64,000 bases of DNA. Origin: Lewinella sp050633125. Its GTDB lineage: Bacteria; Bacteroidota; Bacteroidia; Chitinophagales; Saprospiraceae. Shown piece after piece: positions 26,901 through 35,300 of this stretch. Numbering within the stretch: position 1 is the stretch's first letter; every line of letters starts with the position of its first letter. Where the stretch lies: assembly GCF_050633125.1 (NCBI RefSeq), contig NZ_JBOEFX010000021.1:124001-188000 (forward strand), read 5' to 3'. The position numbers were made by a program, and so were the translations under genes. A model generated the notes under the pieces. That model did no database searches. It was given only the letters and a program-made list of their open reading frames with translations, and was not told the DNA's origin.

Positions 26901-29028
26901 CTTAAATCCTGTACTGATCAGCACGGAAGAAATCGTTGGCGGGACTGTTGTTTTCGAAACTGATGGTTCCTTTACTTTTACGCCAGCTATTGGTTTTACC
27001 GGGAGCGCAAGTTTCATTTACACGATTCAGGATGGTTGTGGTACGACTACGCAGGCAGAAGTGATGATTATGGTACAGGCACCAAGCTGTGTGTTCAATG
27101 TATCTCTGGAGGTCACCCCTGCGACCTGTGATTTTAACTCGGGGAGTATCACCAGCAGTGTTGATCCACCAGGGGTGTACACCTACAATTGGTCAACCGG
27201 CGCTACCAGCCCTTCTGTCAGCAATTTATCTGCCGGAGATTATACCCTCACCGTTACGAGTAATGGTGGCTTTTGTGTGCAACAATTCGCAGCGACGGTA
27301 ATGCAGGCGGAACCTATATTTGTTGACAGCTTGAGCACGGCCCCTGGCGACTGTGCAGGAAATGGGTCTATTGTCATAGATGTCACGGCCCCCGATAACG
27401 GTGAGCTGGTCGTCATTATTAATGGCCCCAGCGGCGCGAGCGAGGTCACCATACCTTCCGGGTTTTCTGACCTTGGCGACTTGGTGAACCTTCCTAGTGG
27501 CGTGTACGATCTGGTCGTTTACCCTGTTTCAGTAGGCTTTTCCTGTAACGAGCAAACTTTTGCCGAGATCGAGGACAACACGCCGCCTTTCATCGTTAAT
27601 GATGACAACTACACTACTCCTTTTCAAACGCCCGTCGTCAACAATGTTTTACTCAATGACGAGGGCTTGCTAGTGCAAGCTGAAGAAGTGCTGGAAGTAA
27701 CCGGCGGAACCGTTGACTTGAGCAGTAATGGAGATTTTATCTTCACTCCTAGCGATGGTGCAACCGGTACGGCTAGTTTTGTATACACCGCTACAGACGC
27801 CTGTAATGAATTGCAGGAAGGCACGGTGATCATTGAAATTGGAATACCCAATTGCAGCTTTACGGCTTCCTTTGTCCAGTCTGAAGCCAGTTGTGGCTAT
27901 AACGACGGCAGTGTCATTGCAACAGTAAGCCCCGTTGGAGATAATTATACTTACGCTTGGTCTAATGGTGTGGATACCAGCCAAGTTCTGAACTTACCCG
28001 TAGGTGAGCACTCCTTGACAATCACAGACACCAATGATGGTTGCCCGCTGTCTTTTACTTTTGATATTACAGAACTTCCAGCTGCCTACATCAGCGACTT
28101 GGAGGTAACAGCTCCAAACTGCAATCAAAATGGCAATATCGGCTTCTTGCTTGATGGCAATGCACCAGGGCTTTATGCCATCTCAGTCATTGCTCCTGAC
28201 GGCAATATCACGGAAATCAGCAATATCCCTATGGGTTTAATACAGCTAAGCGATTACCTGACCATGATGAGTGGCACCTACTCCATCAGTGTTTACAATC
28301 AAAATATTGGTACCGTTTGTACAGAAGAAGTGATGGCTGTCGTTCCCGATTTGAGTGTTCCACTAATTAATCTGAGTAGTATCACTCAACCATCGGGAGC
28401 TGGTGCGATGGATGGTAGTTTTACCATTACTTTTGACCAGCTTAGTACTGGTCCTTACCAAGTAAACATCAACGGTGCAGACGCGGGTGCCTCTAGTGGT
28501 GCGCCCTTTACTGCCGACAACTTGAGCCCAGGATCATATACCGTGTTTGTAACCGATGCTAATGGCTGTACCTCTAATACGATTACCATTGAGTTGGTAA
28601 GCAGCTTGCAAATTCGTATTGGCTGGCAGCAATCGGACATTTTCTTTACAGAAAGAGAGAATGAGCCTACCAGTGATATTGCGCACCCTGTTTTGAGGCC
28701 TCAGTGGCGGCCTTTTTTGCTATTGGAACGCACGCATGCACGCCATTTGTACCAGCTTAAAATTACCGAAGCACAACGCTATTCAACAATTGGGCGGATG
28801 ATGCCCATTTTACATGCCAGTTTTTATTACGGTAGAAAAATCCAAAATGGCACAGGCGATTGGAGCTGGAATACCGGCCCGGGGTATCTGGCAAGTCCTG
28901 CTCTGAGGTGGCAATGGGAAGCGAATATTGAATGGTGCCCGCCTTCAAGTCAGGCCTGGTCTTTAGAGGCAAAAGGAGCCTGGGGAAGTGTACCTCAGTT
29001 GATTATTGGAATCAATTGGGAGTACTAA
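23935..29028 (+). CDS. giant modular protein with alternating cadherin-like and SprB-like domains
   Basis: A 1,697-residue protein. After a signal peptide (MRIHYTFILLFVLFSYSS) comes a Gly-rich hydrophobic helix near 68-89 (WIPLGGGILGGSVVTYILL), a Glu/Pro spacer, then long repeats from about residue 200 to 1480. Each ~255-residue module has three parts: a cadherin/tandem-95-like domain (NDxYTTPFQTxVGGNxLxND, then GTFTFTP-type strands), an SprB-like domain (Cys, YTYxWSNGA, LTVTSNxGxC), and a second beta domain ending YPxxAG. A last SprB-like repeat and a ~110-residue end without a T9SS sorting signature follow. Probably a long adhesin or stalk. The start at 23935 is chosen for the signal peptide; 23881 is an alternative. 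Confidence 0.82.
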   Translation: MRIHYTFILLFVLFSYSSLAAQSVDQPTDTTGINGYEQNPWTSIDLTGQRMKPGLLQSSQANETKRKIPFWIPLGGGILGGSVVTYILLQEEEPQDTIPIIEPEPEPDSLVVRDDAFTLPCLPPFTIRPLLNDEGSGVFISAVGSTGDATVELFGTDALIITDFGPAEMFTFSISVSDSLGNSATNNITLTVDRPDISIQDDDYSAPFNTSISGNVLDNDQGSGIQVIDFTPPVTGGTFELGENGLLTFVPSPDFVGTITIPYTIEDDCEQQLSATITITIGAPDCDFTVTLTPAAADCGLANGTISTLVAPANDYTFNWSNGAESQSLENLLPGDYEVTVTSNSGLCIDSIATTIIEAPFTYIVSATSAAGDCTGEGEITLNLDAPGAVPLVTTISGPEGDQQFVLPAGTTMLSDSINLFPGDYTIIVYPQDAGDGCAQQTMVNIADSSVLPTLSNDNYTTPFQTAVGGNLLDNDSGMAITITEAGDPGEGVLDYGENGNFTYTPPANFTGMVSFPYSITDICGNTLTGTVTIEIGAPDCNFSLSLEAFPADCGIANGSISSSISPEGAYTYAWSNGAEENQIEQLAPGEYQLTVTSNGGLCSEEYSATVTEIPGNYISNVSTTPGNCLGGGNIELTLNSPAAGPLTLAVTSAAGTETFSVDAGTISLNTLTNIPAGNYTLGVYPEIAGSACSQLNSVTVGNNTPAILANNDFYNTPFQTAIGGNLLINDQGLQIEVISIQETTGGTVAFTSDGAFTFTPADTFTGMGGFSYTIRDACGGEAIANVMIVVGAPDCDFTVGLNAQSANCGFDNGAITTTIEPADEQYVYAWSEGSSSSSLSNIAADLYSLTVTSNSGLCSQSYSIIVPQLPVNYFTTTTTTAGTCLGGGNIMLDLSAPDGGLLNGVLNGPDFIQTISLSSGINNLNELFNLSAGSYSITLYPVTAGPSCSQSISLLIPDETPALSAANDSYTTPWQTPVGGNVLNNDSGLNPVLISTEEIVGGTVVFETDGSFTFTPAIGFTGSASFIYTIQDGCGTTTQAEVMIMVQAPSCVFNVSLEVTPATCDFNSGSITSSVDPPGVYTYNWSTGATSPSVSNLSAGDYTLTVTSNGGFCVQQFAATVMQAEPIFVDSLSTAPGDCAGNGSIVIDVTAPDNGELVVIINGPSGASEVTIPSGFSDLGDLVNLPSGVYDLVVYPVSVGFSCNEQTFAEIEDNTPPFIVNDDNYTTPFQTPVVNNVLLNDEGLLVQAEEVLEVTGGTVDLSSNGDFIFTPSDGATGTASFVYTATDACNELQEGTVIIEIGIPNCSFTASFVQSEASCGYNDGSVIATVSPVGDNYTYAWSNGVDTSQVLNLPVGEHSLTITDTNDGCPLSFTFDITELPAAYISDLEVTAPNCNQNGNIGFLLDGNAPGLYAISVIAPDGNITEISNIPMGLIQLSDYLTMMSGTYSISVYNQNIGTVCTEEVMAVVPDLSVPLINLSSITQPSGAGAMDGSFTITFDQLSTGPYQVNINGADAGASSGAPFTADNLSPGSYTVFVTDANGCTSNTITIELVSSLQIRIGWQQSDIFFTERENEPTSDIAHPVLRPQWRPFLLLERTHARHLYQLKITEAQRYSTIGRMMPILHASFYYGRKIQNGTGDWSWNTGPGYLASPALRWQWEANIEWCPPSSQAWSLEAKGAWGSVPQLIIGINWEY
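24535..28370 (+). repeat. five tandem ~766-bp coding repeats
   Basis: Within the giant protein gene the segment coding for the NDxxYxxPF motif recurs near 24535, 25301, 26067, 26833 and 27599, a steady spacing of about 766 bp. DNA identity is moderate, the motif and Cys positions being kept while codons differ, so the expansion is old rather than recent. The last unit runs to about 28370. Confidence 0.8.
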
Positions 29029-29125
29029 AACATGTGCGCAAGGCAGCGCCTGAAGCTCGGCGGATTCCGATTCACCGGGAGAGCAGGGCAAGGGATGGGC
29101 AGGAGTGGAGCGACCGACAGCCTAG

Positions 29126-29158
29126 TGCCGATCCCGACTGATGCAGTCGGGATCGGCA
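29126..29158. repeat. perfect 15-bp hairpin, GC-rich
   Basis: A 15-bp perfect stem (TGCCGATCCCGACTG and its complement) around a 3-base loop. The surrounding space (29029-29378) is otherwise empty of genes. There is no T-run after the stem, so it is not a standard intrinsic terminator, but it could end or protect the transcript of the giant protein gene. The stretch before it (29032-29120) is unusually G/A-rich; a near -7 box (TATCTTTT) lies about 65 bp upstream of the sigma factor start. Confidence 0.75.
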
Positions 29159-29378
29159 TGGTCCCTAGGAGCTTGTTTCACGATTTTGTTTGGAGGAAAA
29201 AAACAATCGAATAATGTTATTACTTTTGTAGCGAAATAAAGTAGTCTTTTTAAGTCGTTCTTAACGTTTTAGTGCACAGGTCTAAAAAAAATTAACCTTT
29301 ACCTGTATCTTTTGCATCAATTTGCGTCTAAAAGCCAAGTTCGCTTGTGCTACAGATGTTGATAAAAGCTAATAATGC

Positions 29379-29954
29379 ATGTCCGCTTGTAATGCACAGA
29401 TGAATGATCTTGATGTAATCCACAGTTATTTGGATTCTCAGGCATCGCGTTGTTTTAATTTGCTGTACCAGCGATATTCTGGAAAAGTATATGCTAAGTG
29501 CTTGACGCTCTTAGGAGATACTGCTTTGGCTGAAGATGCGACTCAGGAGATTTTTACCAAAATCTTCTTAAACCTGGGGCGCTTCAACGAAAAGTCTAAA
29601 TTTTCTACTTGGTTGTATTCGATTACTTACAATTTTTGCATCGATTACATTCGGAAGAAAAAGAAAGAGAAGGCTGTTTTTTCTGATGAGATGGAGAAAG
29701 CTCCAGACATGGCCGAAGACAATATTCCAGACAAAGAAATGCTAGAGCTCAACCTGCTTCAATTAGAGCAGGTGATGGACAGCCTTAAAGCTGGAGATCG
29801 CGCGATTCTCCTGATGAAGTATCAGGATGGTGAGCAAATCAAAGATATCGCAGAACAGTTTGGAAAATCAGAGAGTGCTATTAAAATGCAAATTAAGCGG
29901 GCAAAGGAAAGAGCCAGAAAAATTCGGGAAGAAAGCTTTGCCATAGAAGCATAA
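29379..29954 (+). CDS. ECF-type RNA polymerase sigma factor
   Basis: A 191-residue sigma-70 family, extracytoplasmic-function protein. Region 2 lies near residues 20-90, with FNLLYQRYSGKVYAKC, then DATQEIFTKIF, then FSTWLYSITYNFCIDYIRKKKK. Region 4 is near 125-180, with LLMKYQDGEQIKDIAEQFGKSESAIKMQIKRAKERAR as helix-turn-helix. It directs RNA polymerase to a small regulon. The next gene starts 11 bp downstream and could encode its regulator. The start is ATG 29379; ATG 29400 is an alternative. Confidence 0.9.
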   Translation: MSACNAQMNDLDVIHSYLDSQASRCFNLLYQRYSGKVYAKCLTLLGDTALAEDATQEIFTKIFLNLGRFNEKSKFSTWLYSITYNFCIDYIRKKKKEKAVFSDEMEKAPDMAEDNIPDKEMLELNLLQLEQVMDSLKAGDRAILLMKYQDGEQIKDIAEQFGKSESAIKMQIKRAKERARKIREESFAIEA

Positions 29955-29965
29955 ATTCTAAAGTA

Positions 29966-30250
29966 ATGGACGAAAAGGGGCGTAATCCATTTGAAGAAAT
30001 GGAGGATCATCAGATCCGGAATTTCTTTGAAGGATCAACAGATAGAAAAATAAAATCCGGCTTAGACGGCACCCTTGGTACCGTTCGATTCCTGGGAAAC
30101 ATCGCTGATGTTTACTTGTCACGGTTTGTGGATACCGTTGTGGGCATGGCTAGTGCAAACAGTCAGCGCGACGAAGAATCAACTCCTTCTAGTGGCAGGC
30201 TTGACCCTGACCAAACAGCTGGTCGAGACAAAAAATACCCAAACCTATAA
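29966..30250 (+). CDS. small hypothetical protein after sigma factor
   Basis: A 94-residue, mostly hydrophilic protein without signal peptide. A mildly hydrophobic centre (GTLGTVRFLGNIADVYLSRF) could be an amphipathic helix, and the tail is Ser/Asp-rich and probably disordered. No known domain was recognised. It lies 11 bp after the ECF sigma factor and 39 bp before the MscS-like channel, a position typical of a sigma-associated regulator, though nothing in the protein shows it. Confidence 0.6.
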   Translation: MDEKGRNPFEEMEDHQIRNFFEGSTDRKIKSGLDGTLGTVRFLGNIADVYLSRFVDTVVGMASANSQRDEESTPSSGRLDPDQTAGRDKKYPNL

Positions 30251-30289
30251 CTTACTTTTAGTAAAACCGCTACCCATATTTTTCTGCTT

Positions 30290-31141
30290 ATGGATCAAAT
30301 TTTCACGACGATTACGACACAGTTGATGGCCATGTTAGAGGTCATTCCGAGCCTATTAACAGCCTTTGTTGTATTTTTAGTAGGCTTAATTCTTGCTAAA
30401 ACATTACGCAGAGTAATCGGTAAACTATTAGCCAAAAGCGGTGTCGACAAGCTAGCCGATCGTTTAAATGATATCGACATGGTGGCCAATACAGATATTG
30501 ACATCAAGCCCAGTGCGATGATTTCCGGCATCGTCTATTACCTGATACTTTTTGTCTTTATCATGGCTGCTGTGGATGTATTGGGAATGGAGGCGATATC
30601 TGATTTAATGACGGATATTATTAACTATATTCCGAAAGCCCTTTCCGCATTTTTTGTATTCCTCATTGGTATACTTTTCTGTGATTTGATTAAAAAAATG
30701 GTCCAGACAGCCTGTGAATCATTGGGAATTGGCTCTGCTAAGTTGCTGGCTAATGTAATTTTCTACTTTTTATTCCTCAACGTAGCCTTGATTACACTGA
30801 AGCAAGCGGAATTGCAAACCACTTTCATGGAGAATAACATTTCCATTATCCTTGGTGGTGTGATTTTTGCTTTTTCTATTGGCTACGGCTTGGCTTCTCG
30901 TCCTCTGATGTCAAATATGCTGGCCGCTTTCTACAACAAAGGCCGGTTTGCCGTAGGCGACGAAATCACCGTAGACGGCCAAAGAGGAGAAGTGATCAAT
31001 ATGGACACGACGACCCTCACTTTGCGCATGAAAGAGGGAGAGCTCATCGTACCTTTGAGTAAATTATCTAACAATCATTATATCATTCATCGACGCGCGC
31101 GCTTCATGCCGCTTAAAGAGAATGAAGACCTGGAAGACTAG
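30290..31141 (+). CDS. small-conductance mechanosensitive channel-like protein
   Basis: A 283-residue membrane protein with about four or five helices. It carries the repeated 'conserved TM helix' module seen in CmpX-like MscS relatives: LLTAFVVFLVGLILAKTLRR and ALSAFFVFLIGILFCDLIKK. Then come a pore-like helix near 195-212 (GGVIFAFSIGYGLASRP) and a short MscS beta domain (RFAVGDEITVDGQRGEV, GELIVPLSKLSNN). The large C-terminal MscS domain is missing, so it belongs to a shorter subfamily. It is transcribed with the sigma factor upstream and the DUF3078 protein downstream. Confidence 0.85.
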   Translation: MDQIFTTITTQLMAMLEVIPSLLTAFVVFLVGLILAKTLRRVIGKLLAKSGVDKLADRLNDIDMVANTDIDIKPSAMISGIVYYLILFVFIMAAVDVLGMEAISDLMTDIINYIPKALSAFFVFLIGILFCDLIKKMVQTACESLGIGSAKLLANVIFYFLFLNVALITLKQAELQTTFMENNISIILGGVIFAFSIGYGLASRPLMSNMLAAFYNKGRFAVGDEITVDGQRGEVINMDTTTLTLRMKEGELIVPLSKLSNNHYIIHRRARFMPLKENEDLED

Positions 31142-31176
31142 GCTTCCAAAACCTCTTATATTAAACCAATTTTGAA

Positions 31177-32127
31177 ATGAAAGGATTATCTACCTTTTTG
31201 GCCATCGTACTAATGATGGCTTTGCAACCTATTGCAGCCCAAACAACGGAAGAGCTGCAAGCAATGAAAGATGAAAAAGCTGCTGAGTTGGCAAAGCTCA
31301 AAGGTGAGCTAGCTGAACTCACAGGTAAAGTAGACGCCCTAAAAGGCGAAGTGGCAGGCTTGACGGATCAACTGACCCCTTACCCACGCTGGGACACGGG
31401 CCTATTGGGCAATGTAGGGCTCAATTTTTCAACTTTCAACGACTGGCTTTTGCGTGACCAGCCGAATACCAGCGCGATTAACATCGGTTTCTCTTCTACT
31501 GGTTTTGCTAATGCAGATTTTGAAAAGGCCTTTTGGCGTAATAACCTTAACCTGACCCTTGGTTGGTTGAAGTTTGACAACAAAGACAATCCAGATGATA
31601 ATGGCGATTTTCAGGTTTCAGCTGATGCCTTCAATATCACCTCTTTGTACGGCTACAAATTGTCAGACAAGATTGCCATCTCTACTTTGGGCGAATATCG
31701 TACCTCTATCCTAGATGGTCGCTTCAACAACCCTGGCTATCTTGACCTTGGTGTCGGAGCTACCTGGACGCCAATCAAAGACCTCGTGGTCGTAGTGCAC
31801 CCATTGAACTACAACTTCGTTTTCTCTGATGCAGATTTCGATTTCGAATCTTCGCTTGGTGCAAAAGTGGTCGCAGATTATACCTGCCAGCTCACCAAAA
31901 GCATTGCTTGGAAATCTAACCTCTCGGCTTTTGCCAGCTACGAAGGCAGCGACCTGTCTAACTGGACTTGGGTCAACGGCTTATCTACTGCTGTAAAAGG
32001 CATCGGTATCGGTCTAGACATCGGCTTACGTAACAACAAGCAGGAAGCGCTTGCCGCTGAAAAAACCGACAACCCGCTCCAGACGTACTGGATTTTAGGC
32101 TTGTCTTACGCAATTTCTGCTAAGTAA
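31177..32127 (+). CDS. DUF3078 outer-membrane protein
   Basis: A 316-residue exported protein. It has a signal peptide (residues 1-21, ending AAQ), then a short Lys/Glu-rich coiled coil (residues 24-62). The DUF3078 domain follows: W-rich strands such as NVGLNFSTFNDWLLRDQPN and alternating beta strands to a C-terminus ending in LGLSYAISAK, as expected of an outer-membrane beta-barrel. Function unknown. It closes the sigma factor cluster and is followed by a strong terminator. Confidence 0.87.
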   Translation: MKGLSTFLAIVLMMALQPIAAQTTEELQAMKDEKAAELAKLKGELAELTGKVDALKGEVAGLTDQLTPYPRWDTGLLGNVGLNFSTFNDWLLRDQPNTSAINIGFSSTGFANADFEKAFWRNNLNLTLGWLKFDNKDNPDDNGDFQVSADAFNITSLYGYKLSDKIAISTLGEYRTSILDGRFNNPGYLDLGVGATWTPIKDLVVVVHPLNYNFVFSDADFDFESSLGAKVVADYTCQLTKSIAWKSNLSAFASYEGSDLSNWTWVNGLSTAVKGIGIGLDIGLRNNKQEALAAEKTDNPLQTYWILGLSYAISAK

Positions 32128-32158
32128 TTTTAGCTAAAAGTAGCTTTAGTTTAAAAAC

Positions 32159-32196
32159 ATGCCGATTTACATTTCCGTAAATCGGCATCTTTTTTT
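32159..32196 (+). terminator. intrinsic terminator
   Basis: A 12-bp perfect stem (ATGCCGATTTAC with its complement) around the loop ATTTCC, then a run of T. It sits 32 bp after the DUF3078 stop and marks the end of the 29379-32127 cluster. Confidence 0.9.
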
Positions 32197-32323
32197 GTAT
32201 AAACCACGTTGAAATAAGCGGATGAACAGTCATCATTGAATTCGTGAATTCAACAATTAAGCTAAACTATTATTCACAACTTTTACCTCCTTAGACCTAT
32301 CATCTAACCTTTACACCAATAAA

Positions 32324-35300
32324 TCACCTCAACAAGGTTACGCTCCCCGTGTAAATCCGTTGCACGCCATTGAGGTATTCGACTTTGGCCTTGTAGGCAT
32401 AGGCTCCTTGGGGGAGAATCTCCTCTTTGTAGCGACCATCCCAAGCTGCGGCGGGTTGATCTTCACTCAGTTCTTCGGAAACGAAAACCCTTTGGCCCCA
32501 AGGTGAAAATATTTCCAGCGTCCACGAAGCAAGGCCAATTCCCACAGGCTTGAAGACGCGCACATCACCACTACCACTTTCTGGTGATAGGGCATTGGGA
32601 AAGAAGATGTCGTACATGAAATCGGGATTAACATCTACATACGCGGTGTCTGTGCAGCCATTCAGCGAGCTGGCAATGAGTGCTGTTTGCCAACTTCCGT
32701 TCTGCTCGTAATCGTGTACTGGGTCAGTTTCTGTACTACTAGCACCATTTCCGAAATTCCATAAATAGTTATCAGCGCCGGTGCTCTCGTTATTGAAGAG
32801 CACAATTCCACGATACATAGCTGTAGGCAACTCCCAGCTAAAAGCCGCCACCGGCCTAGGCAATAGATTGACACTGCCACTGAGCTGTAAGGAATCAAAA
32901 CAAAGATTATTATAAGAAGCTACCAGACTTACATCATAGCTACCAGCTTCATTGTATTCAATCACGGGATTGGGCTCCGTGGAAATTTCTCCGTTGCCAA
33001 AATCCCAGTAGTAGTCGGTGGAATTAAGCGTCTCGTTATCAAAAACAACCGTCTGTGGTGCACAATCGTCTATCAGAACAGGTGCAAAATCCGCTAATGG
33101 CTGAGGGGCAATACGGAAATTACGCTGAATAATATCCTGACAGCCAAAGGTGTTGCTGGCCAATAACTGTGCATTGTATTCCCCTTGCCCCGAAAAGGTG
33201 ATGCTTGGAGACGTAAGACTACTGTTTATGCCATTGCTAAACGTCCAACTGTAGGAAGTCGCTCCGGTGCTGGTATTGACAAAATCAATCACCTGCTGTT
33301 CGCCGCAGTAGACTTCTTCCGGTAAGGCAAAACTCGCTTGCGGCTCTTCAAAGACGACCACGCTAACGGTGTCGTAACTAGAAAAGCACCCCTGTAAGTC
33401 AGCCGTTCTCAAACTGACCGTATATAAGCCCGATGTCGTAAATGTGTGGCAAGGGTTCAGCGTCGTAGAACTGTTCTGATCTCCGAAATTCCATTCATAA
33501 AAATCAGCGTTTGTTGCCGTTGCATTGAAGCAAACATCTAGGGGCGGACAGCCACTTGCGCCTTCTGTGAGCACCATGCTTTCGGGCCTTTCGCTAACAG
33601 TAACGGTACTGGTGAAATTGGATTGACAGGAATAAGCCGTGTTACTAATTATCATCGTCACTTGATAGGTTCCTGGCTGATCATAGCGATGAACAGGGTT
33701 AATAGCGGTACTGTTGCGGCCGTCGCCAAAATCCCAAAATACCGTCTGAAAGTCAGAAGACTCATTTGTGAAAACAATGTCTTGATCCGGGCAAATGACC
33801 GGCGGGTGGCTAAATAAAGCCTCCGGACTGGGCAAAACTTCGATATTGATGGACGTAGAATCTTCGCTACAAGCGGTAATTGCATACTGATAGACGGTAT
33901 AGTATCCCGGATTCACGAAAGTATGCACAGGGTTTGCTTGGTCAGAGGTGGTACCGTCACCAAAATTCCAGCTCACCGCCGACCCAAAGGAAGAATAGTT
34001 GGTAAAATCTACGCTCAAGGGCACGCAACCTTGCGTAGTATCTACCCCGAAAAAAGGCGTGACATTACTGGGGGTAACCAACAGTTCTTGGAAGCTAGTA
34101 TCACTCCCACAACTGTTACTCGCAATCAGCTGAATCATATAAGTTGTGGCAGCGGTATCTGGCGTGGTAAAGATCTGCATACCGGGCAAAGAATCCTGAG
34201 AAGTGAAACCGTTACCAAAGTTCCAAAAGTAACTCTCTGCATTTCCCAAGCTGGTATTGGCGAAGCTGATTTCCAAAGGTCCACAGCCGTCATCTACCGG
34301 GATGCCAAATCCGGCTACTGGTCGCGACAAGACCCTCACGGTATCCATTGCTTCGACAGCCCCACACGCATTGCTCACGGCTACCATTACTTGATAGGTG
34401 GTGTCAAAAAGCCCTGGTGCATAAACAATGTCCTGAGGGTTGGAGAGCGTACTACTTTGTCCGTTGCCTAGTGTCCAGTCGTATTGTAAATCAACGCCAG
34501 TGCTGGCATCTGCAAAATTAACGCTCAGAGGTCCACAGCCTGTTGGCGTATCCAATGCAAAAGCAGCGTTGGGCAAACTTGCCACTACTAGTTCTCCATC
34601 TGCCAAACGACTACAACCAGCAGTGTTAGTTGCTGTTAAGGCTACTGAAAAAGTTCCCGTGTTCGTCATCGAAAAACTTACACTATCTCCATTTAGCATT
34701 TGAGTTCCATCAATCAACCAAGTGTAGCTGACGCCATCTTGTGGGCTTGCGCCCAAACGAATATCAGCCGCAGTACACACATAGTCCGGCACACTGAACG
34801 CAGCATCAGGAATGGCTTGTATTTCGACCCCAACGCTATCAGCAAAACTACAGCCCGTACTGGCGTTGGTAATTGAGTATTGGTACCAATATACCGTATC
34901 CAACAAGAGCTGATCGGTATTGATAAGTCCTTGATCAGGGTCTGCTAAAGCTGTGCCCGACCAAGTGCCGCCTGCCGGAGTGGGGGTTGGTAAGTTTTGG
35001 GCACCACTCCCTACGCAAAAAGCTAAATTAGTGCCTGCATCTAGGTTACCCGGCCCTTGAATGTCCAGCATCAAAGCATCACTGACTTCACAGCTACTGC
35101 CTTCAGCAATGGTATAGGTGTAATCAAAAGAACCACTGCCAGCTGCAGCCAAATCTACTTCGCCAGAGAAAGGGTCCACGATGCCGGGGCCAGCCCATTG
35201 CCCGCCAGCAGGAGTACCCGTCAGTGTAATCGAACCTTCGCTGATACAGACGCTTTGATCTGGGCCCACCACAGCTTCTTCTGGGTCAATAATCGTAATA

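Noticed and set aside
24535..28370. Regular repeats considered as a possible CRISPR or non-coding satellite
   Set aside because: The ~766-bp period is coding and keeps protein motifs; there are no short identical repeats with unique spacers.
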